This document shows, piece by piece, positions 1 through 7,830 of a DNA stretch of 64,000 nucleotides (positions within the stretch are counted from its first letter, which is position 1; the number at the start of each line of letters is the position of its first letter). The notes under the pieces were generated by a model. That model ran no database searches. It was not told where the DNA came from and saw nothing but the letters and a program-made list of their open reading frames with translations. The DNA is taken from positions 1-64,000 of the forward strand of contig CAZPRY010000023.1 of NCBI GenBank assembly GCA_964589175.1, given 5' to 3'. The position numbers and the translations under genes were made by a program. The DNA is from CAZPRY01 sp964589175. GTDB lineage: Bacteria; Fidelibacterota; UBA2242.

Positions 1-2
1 AT

Positions 3-49
3 GCCTGCCCCGTAAGGAGCGAAGCGACTGTACCGGGGAGGGCTTTTTT
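3..49 (+). terminator. Probable rho-independent terminator
   Basis: CCCCGTA (8-14) can pair with TACCGGGG (31-38), with GCC (3-5) and GGC (41-43) extending the stem. A run of six T follows at 44-49. It would terminate a plus-strand gene lying left of the window. No gene is visible in the window for it to serve. Confidence 0.55.
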
Positions 50-58
50 CATTGTTTA

Positions 59-114
59 TCCACTAATTACACGGAATATTTTTGTCCACTAATTACACTA
101 ATTTTCACTAATTA
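59..114. repeat. Extra copies of the ACTAATTACAC repeat unit
   Basis: The unit CCACTAATTACAC occurs at about 60-72 and again at 86-98, followed by further CACTAATT copies to 114. These are in the opposite orientation to the arm at 226-251 and the same orientation as the arm at 623-648. They look like an additional or older arm of the repeat family that bounds the neighbouring GxxExxY gene. No gene is present between 1 and 254. Confidence 0.6.
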
Positions 115-225
115 TTTTATGTATAATTTTTAAATCTATGTGCTTTCAAATGTTTATCGATTTTATACAATGAATTTTCTCTGTATCAAAAGAATCCTAT
201 AAATATTTATATAATCTCTTCATTC

Positions 226-651
226 GTGGTAATTAGTGAAATTAGTGGACAGTTTTATCTCACTATGCGCTTATATTCGAGTTTGGGTTGTCCAAAGTTA
301 ACCAGGAGTCCTAATTTGAATTGCGTGGCTTTTAGATAGTTCAATACCTGCCCGAGATGGTCATCGGTTAAATTTGAAAGCGCTTTGGTTTCGACGATAA
401 TTTTTTCATAGCAGATGAAATCGGCATTATATCTTTTTCTTAATTCTATTCCTTTGAAATATATTTTAAGTTCTTTCTCTCGCTCATACGGTATACCTTG
501 ATTTTTAAATTCGATTTCTAATGCCTCTTGGTAGACACCTTCCAGAAAGCCGTTGCCGAGTTCCCGATGCACTTCCATACATGCGCCAATAATTTTGTAG
601 GATTCTTCTTTAAAAACTATTTTGTCCACGAATGTCACTAATTACTACAAT
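226..651 (-). repeat. Inverted-repeat element A around a GxxExxY gene
   Basis: The left arm at 226-251 and the right arm at 623-648 are inverted copies matching at 23 of 26 positions. Each arm is built from repeats of AATTAGTG. The arms enclose the GxxExxY ORF almost exactly, and the right arm contains that gene's start codons. A transcript through the region could fold the arms into a stem with the ORF in the loop. It is one of six such elements in the first 10.3 kb. Confidence 0.7.
255..638 (-). CDS. GxxExxY protein
   Basis: This 127-residue protein belongs to the GxxExxY family, named for the motif seen here as GFLEGVY near residue 31. Sequence-based classifications place the family near PD-(D/E)XK nuclease folds; the segment with D73, E82 and K84 (ADFICYEKIIVETKAL) fits such a core. 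The biochemical role is unknown. The start is GTG at 638, or GTG at 629; both lie inside the right inverted-repeat arm, so the first residues are encoded by repeat sequence. It is the last minus-strand gene of the window, downstream of hicBA. A second, diverged copy lies at 7248-7625. Confidence 0.85.
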   Translation of the reverse strand: MTFVDKIVFKEESYKIIGACMEVHRELGNGFLEGVYQEALEIEFKNQGIPYEREKELKIYFKGIELRKRYNADFICYEKIIVETKALSNLTDDHLGQVLNYLKATQFKLGLLVNFGQPKLEYKRIVR

Positions 652-721
652 AAAATATTTGCTTTTTCCGTTGCAGTCTCTGTCCCAAGTCCTGCGTCTT
701 TTGGGGTTAATGGCTTAAAAA

Positions 722-744
722 ATCCGCGTCCATCTACGGCTAAT
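722..744. repeat. Direct repeat, copy 1 (left of hicBA)
   Basis: ATCCGCGTCCATCTACGGCT followed by AAT occupies 722-744. A near-identical copy (22 of 23 bases) lies at 1453-1475 in the same orientation. The two copies bracket the hicBA pair. The rest of the 639-818 gap shows no gene. Confidence 0.75.
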
Positions 745-818
745 TTTATTGATTACATTAACTGATGAGAGCCCGAATTAAGAAATTGAGTTAGTAACAC
801 TTGTATCCAGTCAGTGGA

Positions 819-1040
819 TCACAGTTCAATAAACTCTTCTAGTGTTAATCCTGCTTGTCGAATTAGCGACCGTAGCGTCCCTCTTGCCAGTTCTTTATGT
901 TTTGGAATTGTCAATCTCCTATGCGGTGCTTTTTGATTTCTTAAAATGATATGACTTCCGGTTTGGTGATCTTTGATATAATCAATCTTCTTTAGTTTCT
1001 TACATAGTTCTTCGCCCGATATTACCGGCAATTTACTCAA
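819..1040 (-). CDS. hicA: HicA-type mRNA interferase toxin
   Basis: This 73-residue protein matches the HicA/YcfA family, small double-stranded-RNA-binding-fold toxins that cleave mRNA. The catalytic histidine of the family corresponds to His30 in the GSH motif, and the conserved lysine/arginine-rich stretch (LTIPKHKELARGTLRSL) is intact. The start is TTG at 1038-1040, overlapping the hicB stop (TGA, 1037-1039), so the two are translationally coupled. The antitoxin gene comes first in the transcript, which is the less common order for hicAB but well known. Nothing suggests inactivation. Confidence 0.92.
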   Translation of the reverse strand: MSKLPVISGEELCKKLKKIDYIKDHQTGSHIILRNQKAPHRRLTIPKHKELARGTLRSLIRQAGLTLEEFIEL

Positions 1041-1255
1041 ACAACAACCTCTACGATTTCTTCATCGATCGAAAGCGGAATTGGTTCATTGTGTTTTTCT
1101 AAACTTTCTATATATCCTTTGATTGCATCCTGAATATTCGTAACAGCTTCATAGCGGGTCTTCCCCTCAGATATACAACCGGGCAAAGAAGGGCATTCGG
1201 CAACAAATATCCCTTCTTCGTCCTGCTCAAGTATAATTCTATATTTCATTAACAC
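1037..1255 (-). CDS. hicB: HicB-type antitoxin
   Basis: This 72-residue protein is of the HicB/UPF0150 family with the partial RNase H fold that masks HicA. The hallmark segment is present: EEGIFVAECPSLPGCISEGKT, then a helix (YEAVTNIQDAIKGYIES). It lacks the extra C-terminal ribbon-helix-helix or HTH domain of longer HicB proteins, so autoregulation may need another factor. TGTG... AGGTGTGTTA precedes the start codon, giving a usable ribosome binding site. It is read first in the hicBA pair. Confidence 0.92.
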   Translation of the reverse strand: MLMKYRIILEQDEEGIFVAECPSLPGCISEGKTRYEAVTNIQDAIKGYIESLEKHNEPIPLSIDEEIVEVVV

Positions 1256-1452
1256 ACCTCATTTCCGGTGAAAATATTGGTAATTACTACAGTTTCCGCG
1301 GTTTTTATTTTCGTATATCGATTGATTGGTTTGTTGGTTAACTGGTTGAATTGACGGCAACAAGTTATTCGCCTTTTTACCCTGCGCAGCGTAGTGAAGT
1401 GTGGATCGCCGTAAGCCCGTATTCCCTATTCCTTTTTTTCTTATCCGTGCCT

Positions 1453-1475
1453 ATCCGCGTCCATCTGCGGCTAAT
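1453..1475. repeat. Direct repeat, copy 2 (right of hicBA)
   Basis: This is the second copy of the 23-base sequence at 722-744, same orientation, differing only at one base (G for A at the 15th position). It lies directly before the 3' end of the SLC13 gene. The gap 1256-1483 has no gene; it also holds a TGGTT-rich stretch at about 1322-1348. Confidence 0.75.
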
Positions 1476-1483
1476 CCCTCTTC

Positions 1484-3256
1484 TTAATAGAAAATCAAAC
1501 AAACGATCCCCGTCACGCAGATTCCCACAAAGACATTCATCACTACCCCGATTTTCAGAAAGTCTTTAAAGCGATACCCGCCGGGCGAATAGACCATCGT
1601 ATTCGTCTGGTAGCCGATCGGTGTAGCGAAGGAAGCCGAAGCAGCCAACGTCAGCGTCAGGATAAGCGGTCGCGGATCGAGCTGCATGACTCTAGCCGTC
1701 GATAATGCGATCGGAAACATAATCGCAGCCGCGGCATTGTTCGTGATCAATTCGGTATAGATGCTGGTGATGAAAAACACGCCCGCGATAATGCCCACCG
1801 GTCCGAAGACGCCCAGCGGTTCAATGGCGCCCGCGGCAATCCTCTCCGCCAGACCGGAATTCTCCAGCGCCCGCCCGATACCAAACGCGGAAGCTATGAT
1901 CAGCAAGACCCCGAAATCCACCGCTTTGAGGGCGTCATCGGGATTGATGATATTCACGATCACCATCAAGGCTGCTACAGCTGCCGCAACAATAAGCATC
2001 GGCACGATCTTAAACGCTACCAGCAGGATCATGACCAGTAGCATACCCAGCGCCAGGTTGCCCTTCCACTGCGGTTTGGAATAGATATCCAGGCTAGATG
2101 AAACCAGTGCGAAGCTGCGGGAGTTGTACCATTTCTTATCGAAGCCATTGTGCGCCATGATGAACAGGGTATCGCCGGGCTGAAAAATGATATCGCCGAC
2201 TTTCTTATTAATGCGGCTGCCGGCGCGATGAATCGCCAGGATCACGGCATCGTATTGGTGACGGAAATTGGAGTCGCGAACCGTCTGTCCGATCAGCGAA
2301 GATGTCTTGGAAATCACGGCCTCGTAGGTTTTCAGACGGTCGGAGTCGATGTTCTTAAGATCGAATTCGCTGTCTTTGATAATATGTAAGCCCAGTGTCT
2401 TCTGCAGTTCGTAGATGGTATCCGGCAAACCCGTAAAAAACAGGCGATCATCATTGCGGATGATTTCGGTATGTGAAACCGGAGCAATGATTTCAGCGCC
2501 CCGATGAATCTGAAAAAGAAACAAGCCCTGCAGGTGCCGCAGGCCGGCCGCTTCTACGGATTTCCCGGCATGTGGATATTCGGCGGTCACTTTCATTTCG
2601 ACCATAAATTCGCGGGTGCTCTCCCCTAATTGCGCAATGGGATCCTTGTTGGCCGGGAGCAGACGATGACCGATCAGCGCCACGTACAGGATGCCCAGAA
2701 TCGCGACCGGTAATCCGATTTTGGTGATCTCGAAGAATCCCAATCCCGGCAGACCCCTGTCGATCAACATGCCATGTACTACCAGGTTGGTGCTAGTCCC
2801 GATCAGCGTACACATGCCGCCTAATATCGCCGCGTAGGAAAGCGGGATCAGGTATTTGGATGCCGGTATGTCGTTGCATTTCGCCCAGCTCTTAATGACC
2901 GGAACCAGCGATGCCACAATCGGTGTATTATTCAGAAAAGCCGAGAAGCCCGATACGGGCAGCATTAAGCGGAAATAGCGTGAGCGGTTCGACATGTCCC
3001 GGTTCCCCAGCAGATGAGTCATCATACGATTGAACCCACCTGCATTCTGCAAGGCCGCGCTGATCACGAACAGGCAGGCCACGGTTAGCATACCCTGGTT
3101 CGAAAATCCGGCGAAGGCTTCATCGACGGATATAACCTTCCCGGCAACAAGCAACAATAACGCCGCGAACACCGTAATCGACGGCCGCAGCCATTCTTTG
3201 ATCAGGCTAACGGAAAGGAGTATGAGAACGGCGGTAGTATAGATCAGATCAAACAT
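1484..3256 (-). CDS. SLC13/DASS-family permease with two RCK_C domains, probable sulfate transporter
   Basis: This 590-residue membrane protein has the DASS arrangement: about five hydrophobic segments in residues 1-200, a soluble insert at about 215-380 with two TrkA-C (RCK_C) domains, and a second hydrophobic half (395-590). Transport motifs typical of the family are visible, e.g. FLNNTPIVA near residue 108 and the repeat-related TNNAAAAIMFP in the second half. Sodium-coupled carriers of this type move sulfate or dicarboxylates. Because sat and cysC are the next genes upstream on the same strand, sulfate uptake is the likely role (inference). Length is normal for the RCK_C-containing subgroup. 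Confidence 0.88.
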   Translation of the reverse strand: MFDLIYTTAVLILLSVSLIKEWLRPSITVFAALLLLVAGKVISVDEAFAGFSNQGMLTVACLFVISAALQNAGGFNRMMTHLLGNRDMSNRSRYFRLMLPVSGFSAFLNNTPIVASLVPVIKSWAKCNDIPASKYLIPLSYAAILGGMCTLIGTSTNLVVHGMLIDRGLPGLGFFEITKIGLPVAILGILYVALIGHRLLPANKDPIAQLGESTREFMVEMKVTAEYPHAGKSVEAAGLRHLQGLFLFQIHRGAEIIAPVSHTEIIRNDDRLFFTGLPDTIYELQKTLGLHIIKDSEFDLKNIDSDRLKTYEAVISKTSSLIGQTVRDSNFRHQYDAVILAIHRAGSRINKKVGDIIFQPGDTLFIMAHNGFDKKWYNSRSFALVSSSLDIYSKPQWKGNLALGMLLVMILLVAFKIVPMLIVAAAVAALMVIVNIINPDDALKAVDFGVLLIIASAFGIGRALENSGLAERIAAGAIEPLGVFGPVGIIAGVFFITSIYTELITNNAAAAIMFPIALSTARVMQLDPRPLILTLTLAASASFATPIGYQTNTMVYSPGGYRFKDFLKIGVVMNVFVGICVTGIVCLIFY

Positions 3257-3270
3257 TTCAAAAGTTTTAT

Positions 3271-3810
3271 GGGTAATAGGAAATAAGGTCTATGGAATAA
3301 GGCATAGGGCATAAGGTATTAGGGAGATCGGTGATTAAGTGTGATGATCATATTTTTTCGACTGCATCGCTTGCTTCTGGATAAAATGGATATAGCCGTT
3401 CAACAATCTTTTGGCTTCTTCGATGTACTCAATCCCTTCCGTATAGTGATTCACAGGGATAAATTTTAAATCCTTACTGGAAATTAAGTGATCTTTTAGT
3501 TCGTATAGGGATCAACGTGCAATCCGATAAAACTGGATTGCTTCCTGAAAATGAAATCGGCCATAACCTTCTGCAATATTGGCAGTTGTACTTATGGCAG
3601 CTCGCTTGATTTGTGCTTTTAGATTAAAATTCTCATCAGGAGGAAGGAGTGGAATAATCGTCCGATAGAAATAGAGTTTTACATCTCTCGCTTTTTGCCA
3701 GCATTCTACGGTAGTAAAATCCTTCTCCGGATTATACTGACTCATACAATCCCGACACTACTTTCTATCGTCTCATACCCCTCACCCAAATACCTTATTC
3801 CCTATTCCCC
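3271..3810 (-). repeat. Inverted-repeat element B around a broken S23 gene
   Basis: The left arm 3271-3295 and right arm 3786-3810 are inverted copies matching at 21 of 25 positions. Both are built from degenerate GGAATAAGGTAT units; a further copy at 3304-3320 also pairs with 3789-3805 (16 of 17). The right arm overlaps the last codons of cysC. The arms enclose the S23-family pseudogene and nothing else. Confidence 0.7.
3335..3745 (-). pseudogene. S23 four-helix-bundle protein interrupted by in-frame TGA
   Basis: The intact 5' part (3512-3745) codes for 77 residues ending ...QFYRIAR. The reading frame then meets TGA at 3512-3514 and continues, without any frame change, to TAA at 3335-3337. 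The continuation SLYELKDHLISSKDL is exactly what other family members show after a glycine (ARGSLYEL). A single GGA to TGA change explains the break. With that codon the product would be 136 residues, a normal length for this 23S-rRNA-intervening-sequence (IVS) protein family. Other genes here use TGA as a true stop, so recoding is unlikely. Confidence 0.88.
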
Positions 3811-4413
3811 TTTTACAATCCCCTTCTCAACCAGAAAATCCATCACCTTGCGGATTGATTCTTCGACGGTTAGAGCATCGGTATCCAGGACAATTTCGGC
3901 GTTCAGTGGTTCTTCATAGGGAGCGGAGATTCCGGTGAATTCCTTGATAATCCCCTTGCGCGCTTTATCGTAAAGGCCTTTGGGATCGCGTTTCTCGCAG
4001 GTTTCCAATGATGCCTTCACGTAGACCTCGATAAACTCGCCCCCTTTGAGTAACGCCCGGTTGATGTCGCGGTCTTTGCGATAGGGTGAAATGAACGAGG
4101 TAATCGCGATCGCGCCCGAATCGGCAAAGAGCTTGGCCACATGCCCGATGCGGCGGATGTTCTCTTCACGGTCTTCGGGTGAGAAACCCAGATCACCGTT
4201 GAGGCCATGCCGAATATTATCGCCGTCGAGAATAACGACATAGCAGCCGCGATCGAATAGTATTTTTTGTAATTCCGTAGCAATCGTGGATTTACCGCAG
4301 GCGGAAAGCCCGGTCATCCAGACCACTACGCCTTTGTGGCCATTGCGTTTTTCGCGATCTGCTTTGCTAATTTCCGTATCATGCCAAACGACGTTGGTAG
4401 ATTTTTGTTTCAC
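3802..4413 (-). CDS. cysC: Adenylylsulfate (APS) kinase
   Basis: This 203-residue protein phosphorylates APS at the 3' position to form PAPS. The P-loop appears as GLSACGKST near residues 34-42; DGDNIRHGLNGDLGFSPEDR and the FISPYRKDRD segment are typical substrate-binding motifs of CysC. The length is that of a stand-alone kinase. It lies downstream of sat, separated only by a broken S23 gene, so both were probably one operon for making PAPS. The last few residues are encoded inside the right arm of element B, suggesting the native C terminus was slightly altered by that insertion. Confidence 0.95.
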   Translation of the reverse strand: MKQKSTNVVWHDTEISKADREKRNGHKGVVVWMTGLSACGKSTIATELQKILFDRGCYVVILDGDNIRHGLNGDLGFSPEDREENIRRIGHVAKLFADSGAIAITSFISPYRKDRDINRALLKGGEFIEVYVKASLETCEKRDPKGLYDKARKGIIKEFTGISAPYEEPLNAEIVLDTDALTVEESIRKVMDFLVEKGIVKGE

Positions 4414-4483
4414 TTCAGTTCTTTCTGTTATTAATTAATGTATAATGCTCCAGAGGAGTTGTTGAAGAGAGAGAATGGAGAAC

Positions 4484-4872
4484 GGAAGACGGAGGATGGA
4501 TAATCATTTCTGGAATCTTTTTATTCTGGTTTGAATCAGATTAAATAGCATCGCAGATATTTTTCTAGTCTGATCAATAAATTTATCTGCTTCCGCCTCC
4601 TGTAAATAGCCTAACTCTTTTGCAATTATTAACTGAGTTCTTAATTCTGCGCATGAGCCCCGAGATATGTATAGAAACCTGATATACTCTTTATTGCTGT
4701 CACGATCATAACCCTCAGCGATATTAGAGGGAATTGAAACAGCAGAACGCTGAATTTGATCACGAAATCCATAATCCTTAACTGTTGAGAAATGTTTATA
4801 TATCTATTGAAAGCCTAACTCCTTCTTGCCACACGGCAAGATCTTCAAATTTCTTAATTTTCTCCGTCTTCC
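4484..4872 (-). repeat. Inverted-repeat element C around a frameshifted S23 gene
   Basis: GGAAGACGGAG at 4484-4494 is inverted at 4862-4872 (11 of 11). Purine-rich sequence of the same GGAGAACGG type extends outward on both sides (about 4466-4500 and 4862-4897). The right arm overlaps the first codons of the enclosed S23 gene. The arms share no sequence with those of the other elements. Confidence 0.6.
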
Positions 4873-4903
4873 CTTCCTCCGTTTTCCCTTTTTCCATCTT
4901 CAT
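4504..4903 (-). pseudogene. S23 four-helix-bundle protein with a 2-base deletion
   Basis: The ATG at 4901-4903 overlaps the sat stop codon (ATGA). The frame reads MKMEKGKT... KKFEDLAVWQEGVRLSIDI and then hits TAA at about 4796-4798. In the next frame the match resumes at once: YKHFSTVKDYGFRDQIQRSA, SIPSNIAEGYDRDSNKEYIRFL, and on to RIKRFQK and TGA at 4504-4506. The break falls in a TATATA run, so loss of one TA unit by slippage explains it. Restored, the protein would be about 133 residues. No alternative start in the second frame gives a useful product. Confidence 0.85.
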
Positions 4904-6159
4904 TTATTTTGATAAAAGTCCAGCAGGATTTCCGCCACCGGCGGTCGCACAATCCGATCATCAATTGGCTCGTTATCCTGGAACTTCTTACGCAGGGCCT
5001 TGCCGGAAATACCCACAGAATGATAGCCTTTGGGCGCGAATTCCTCGATCAATCCCACACGGTTGAGTTCTTCGAAGAAGGCCGCAAATCCGACTTTGGC
5101 TGGTTGGATCAGTAACTCACCATGAAGTTGACTGAATTTCTCATGCGCATCGAAATCGCCCCAGATCGGCGAGCCGTCGTCGTAGGGTGCATCAGCATGT
5201 TTGCGACCAATCACAATATTGGTGAAGCCGTAGTTTTGTCGATAGATCGAATGCATGATGGCCTCTTTCGGGCCGGCATAGAACATTTTCATATCGAGCC
5301 CGATCAGCATCAGGTTGTCCTCGAAATCAAGGCCGGCATTTTTCCAGACGGTTTCATCGAAATCGCCCTGACCGAACATCCTCGATTCGAGCAACGCCTC
5401 ATAGGTTCGCATACGCACATCGGCAGGCACATCGTCGCTCTTGGTCGCGCCGACCAGGGGATTCAGCACAGCCCCCGTAAAATTGCCCGCTTTGGTCAAT
5501 TGTTCGGCCGCATAGACCAGCGCATATTCATGGGCACGATGGAGGGCATTGCGCGTCTGAAAAGCCACAATCTTATCATAAGCACGCCGGGCGAATAGCG
5601 CGCGCGTCTCTACCGGACTCAGCATATACTTCCCGAAATCCGGGTCTTTGGGTTGCGCGAAAGTCCATATCTTCCCGCCCAACAAATAATCGCGCGAATC
5701 GTCGTTGAAAATACGCGCACCGGGATGATCCTCGCGTTCCGTGCCATAAACTACGGTGTTATAGCGCTTTTTATCAAAAGGATAAATATCGGTAATTTCC
5801 AGGGTCCCGATGAAATCGCCGCTCTCGTTTTTGACGGCCACAGTTTCACCGATTTTCAGTTGATCTGCTTCTGCCTTTGCAATCGGAAAGGCAATCGGAA
5901 TCGTCCAGGCATATTTCTTCCCGTCGCTCACGATCAACTCCTCATCCAGAACCCGGTTGAATTCCGCGGAATTCATTGGCCCTTCGAGGGGCGACAGTGC
6001 GCCATCAGCAATACGATAAAATATCGACAGGTCGGCGTCACTGATATTGTAGACTTTTAGGTCTTTGATATTTTTTAATACGTTTTCTTTTTCAATATCC
6101 GGAAGCGTGCGATGGATCAGTCCGCAACCGCCATGCGCCGGAAGACTTTTGGATGTCAT
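4900..6159 (-). CDS. sat: Sulfate adenylyltransferase (ATP sulfurylase)
   Basis: The protein forms APS from ATP and sulfate. It is the Sat (homo-oligomeric) type, not CysND. The ATP-binding QTRNALHRAHEYAL near residue 200 corresponds to the QxRNPxHxxH motif, and a second histidine segment (IGRKHADAPYDDG) follows near residue 315. An N-terminal PUA-like domain precedes the catalytic domain. The chosen start (6157-6159) has AGAGG well placed upstream; the longer frame to 6192 has no such site. The 419-residue length is usual. Together with cysC it makes PAPS. Confidence 0.94.
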   Translation of the reverse strand: MTSKSLPAHGGCGLIHRTLPDIEKENVLKNIKDLKVYNISDADLSIFYRIADGALSPLEGPMNSAEFNRVLDEELIVSDGKKYAWTIPIAFPIAKAEADQLKIGETVAVKNESGDFIGTLEITDIYPFDKKRYNTVVYGTEREDHPGARIFNDDSRDYLLGGKIWTFAQPKDPDFGKYMLSPVETRALFARRAYDKIVAFQTRNALHRAHEYALVYAAEQLTKAGNFTGAVLNPLVGATKSDDVPADVRMRTYEALLESRMFGQGDFDETVWKNAGLDFEDNLMLIGLDMKMFYAGPKEAIMHSIYRQNYGFTNIVIGRKHADAPYDDGSPIWGDFDAHEKFSQLHGELLIQPAKVGFAAFFEELNRVGLIEEFAPKGYHSVGISGKALRKKFQDNEPIDDRIVRPPVAEILLDFYQNK

Positions 6160-6288
6160 GGGATTACCTCTTCTGTTCATTTCGAATGTCAACTGTCGGT
6201 GGCGAAATTAAGTGTAAAAGGCAAAAGTAAAAAGGTAAAAAGATCAGGCTTTGGTATCTCGGGTAAGATAACTTCTCTATCATTCCCA

Positions 6289-7158
6289 TTAAGACTTCGA
6301 TTTATCGAAGTGGCTTTGCTGGAGTTTCTCAACAATATCCTTGATCTCTATCGGAATGGCTTCCCCGAATTCCCCCAGCCGGACATCCGGCTTTGTGTCT
6401 CCATGGAAATCGCTGCCAGCCGTCACGATCAGATTGAGGTCCCGTGCCATCTCGTAAAATTGCCAATTCTGCTCCTCGGTCTGGTAACTGTTGAAGGCTT
6501 CAATGCCCTCAACTCCGGCTTCCAGCAACCGGATAAAAGTCGCCCGAAAGTCTTCCGTCCGATCCCAGCCCAATAGAATCGGGTGCGCCAGAACTGCGAC
6601 ACCGCCGGCTGCCCGAATCATCGCGACCGCATCGTCCAGCGACAGCCGTTTTTTATCCATGTACGCGGGAGCGCCTTTGGCCAGATACTTGGTGAACGCT
6701 TCCTTCGTCGACTGCACATAGCCTTTCTGCACCAGCACTTTGGCAAAATGCGGGCGCCCGACCTGATCGGGCCCGGCTACTTGTCTTACCTCGTCCAGTG
6801 TAATTTCAATTCCCAAAGCATTAAGTTTCTGCACGATCTCCGGATTGCGATTACGGCGGGCTTCCTGCACAAATTCCAAGCCTTTGCGCAGGCGGGGATT
6901 TTTGATATCGATAAAATAACCGCAGATGTGCATTGTACCCGGCTGGAAATCGATACTGATCTCTACTCCGGGAATCACAAAGATTCCCTGTTCTACGCCT
7001 GCTGCCATCGCCTCCTTGACACCGCTTACGGTATCATGGTCGATCAGGGCCAGTGTGCTGAGCCCCTCTGCCTTGGCTTTTCGTACTAAATCCGTTGGGG
7101 AAAACGACCCATCAGAGGCATTGCTGTGGGTATGTAAGTCGAAGTTCTGTTTTATCAT
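6289..7158 (-). CDS. PHP-domain phosphoesterase, probable nucleoside 3',5'-bisphosphate phosphatase
   Basis: This PHP-family metal-dependent phosphoesterase has its signature near the N terminus: DLHTHSNASDGSFSP, then LIDHDTVSGV, later VLAHPILL and the C-terminal GSDFHGD. This pattern is that of the YciV/TrpH group; characterised members hydrolyse 3',5'-bisphosphonucleosides such as pAp and degrade short RNA. pAp is the by-product of PAPS use, so a place beside sat and cysC makes sense (inference). The start at 7158 is preferred because the ten extra residues of the longer frame (to 7188) are encoded by the arm of inverted-repeat element F. Confidence 0.85.
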   Translation of the reverse strand: MIKQNFDLHTHSNASDGSFSPTDLVRKAKAEGLSTLALIDHDTVSGVKEAMAAGVEQGIFVIPGVEISIDFQPGTMHICGYFIDIKNPRLRKGLEFVQEARRNRNPEIVQKLNALGIEITLDEVRQVAGPDQVGRPHFAKVLVQKGYVQSTKEAFTKYLAKGAPAYMDKKRLSLDDAVAMIRAAGGVAVLAHPILLGWDRTEDFRATFIRLLEAGVEGIEAFNSYQTEEQNWQFYEMARDLNLIVTAGSDFHGDTKPDVRLGEFGEAIPIEIKDIVEKLQQSHFDKSKS

Positions 7159-7170
7159 ATAAAAATTATT

Positions 7171-7712
7171 TCTCGCAACGTACGCCAAGAACGCTACATT
7201 TTACTTTCGGAATAAAAGCATTGCGACGATGGTGCGAGCGCTCCTCTCTATAATTCATTTACAATTCTAACGATGCCACTTTTAAGTAGCTTTTCGTTGA
7301 AATTGACCAATAAACCGAGCTTCAATCCAGACAATTTTAAATATGTTAAAAGTTGCTTTCTATGAATATCCTCTATTGCGTCAACAGATTTTAGTTCAAT
7401 AATAACTTTTTTGTCGAGGATTATATCAGCGCGGAAGGCATTGTCAAAAATTTTATCATCATAGTGGATATTAATTCCTGTCTGTCTCTCATAAGGTATA
7501 TTGTTTTTTTCCAGTTCATAACAAACAATATTTTCGTATACTGATTCAAATAAGCCTGGCCCTAAGTTCTTATGTATTTTAAAAGCAAGATCGAGAAATA
7601 CGCGAGAGAGTTCATTTTCTGTCATTACTTTAAATCTATCGCAAACATGTTAAGATTGTTCATAATTCCTTATTTATATTAATTCTTTGCGCACGTGGCG
7701 GTCGTTGCGAGA
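7171..7712 (-). repeat. Inverted-repeat element F around a GxxExxY gene
   Basis: The left arm 7171-7194 and right arm 7689-7712 are inverted and match at 19 of 24 positions, starting with the exact TCTCGCAACG (10 bases). A third related copy with TCTCGCAAAGGCGCAACG lies at 7743-7760. The arms enclose only the GxxExxY gene. The rest of 7626-7830 has no gene. Confidence 0.6.
7248..7625 (-). CDS. GxxExxY protein
   Basis: This 125-residue protein has the family motif as GLFESVY near residue 24, followed by a basic/acidic core (FRADIILDKKVIIELKSV) resembling a PD-(D/E)XK nuclease active site. It ends with the usual GLLVNFNEKLLKSGIVRIVNEL pattern. It is intact and A/T-rich compared with its neighbours. 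Function unknown. It is flanked by inverted repeats and separates the PHP gene from the WlbA-like gene, so it looks like an insertion into an older operon. The first copy, at 255-638, shares the motif but is well diverged. Confidence 0.87.
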   Translation of the reverse strand: MTENELSRVFLDLAFKIHKNLGPGLFESVYENIVCYELEKNNIPYERQTGINIHYDDKIFDNAFRADIILDKKVIIELKSVDAIEDIHRKQLLTYLKLSGLKLGLLVNFNEKLLKSGIVRIVNEL

Positions 7713-7830
7713 CGTATTGGTGTTCATCTCTTATTGTTTTGTCTCTCGCAAAGGCGCAACGGAAATATAGGACGTCGTTATAACTCTTCGTGCCCTTTTC
7801 TCCTTTGCAATCTCAGCGCGAAAATTTTCC

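Noticed and set aside
3512..3514. Alternative genetic code (TGA as glycine)
   Set aside because: hicB, sat, truA-upstream EcfT and other intact genes end in TGA at the proper place, and only one internal TGA was seen.
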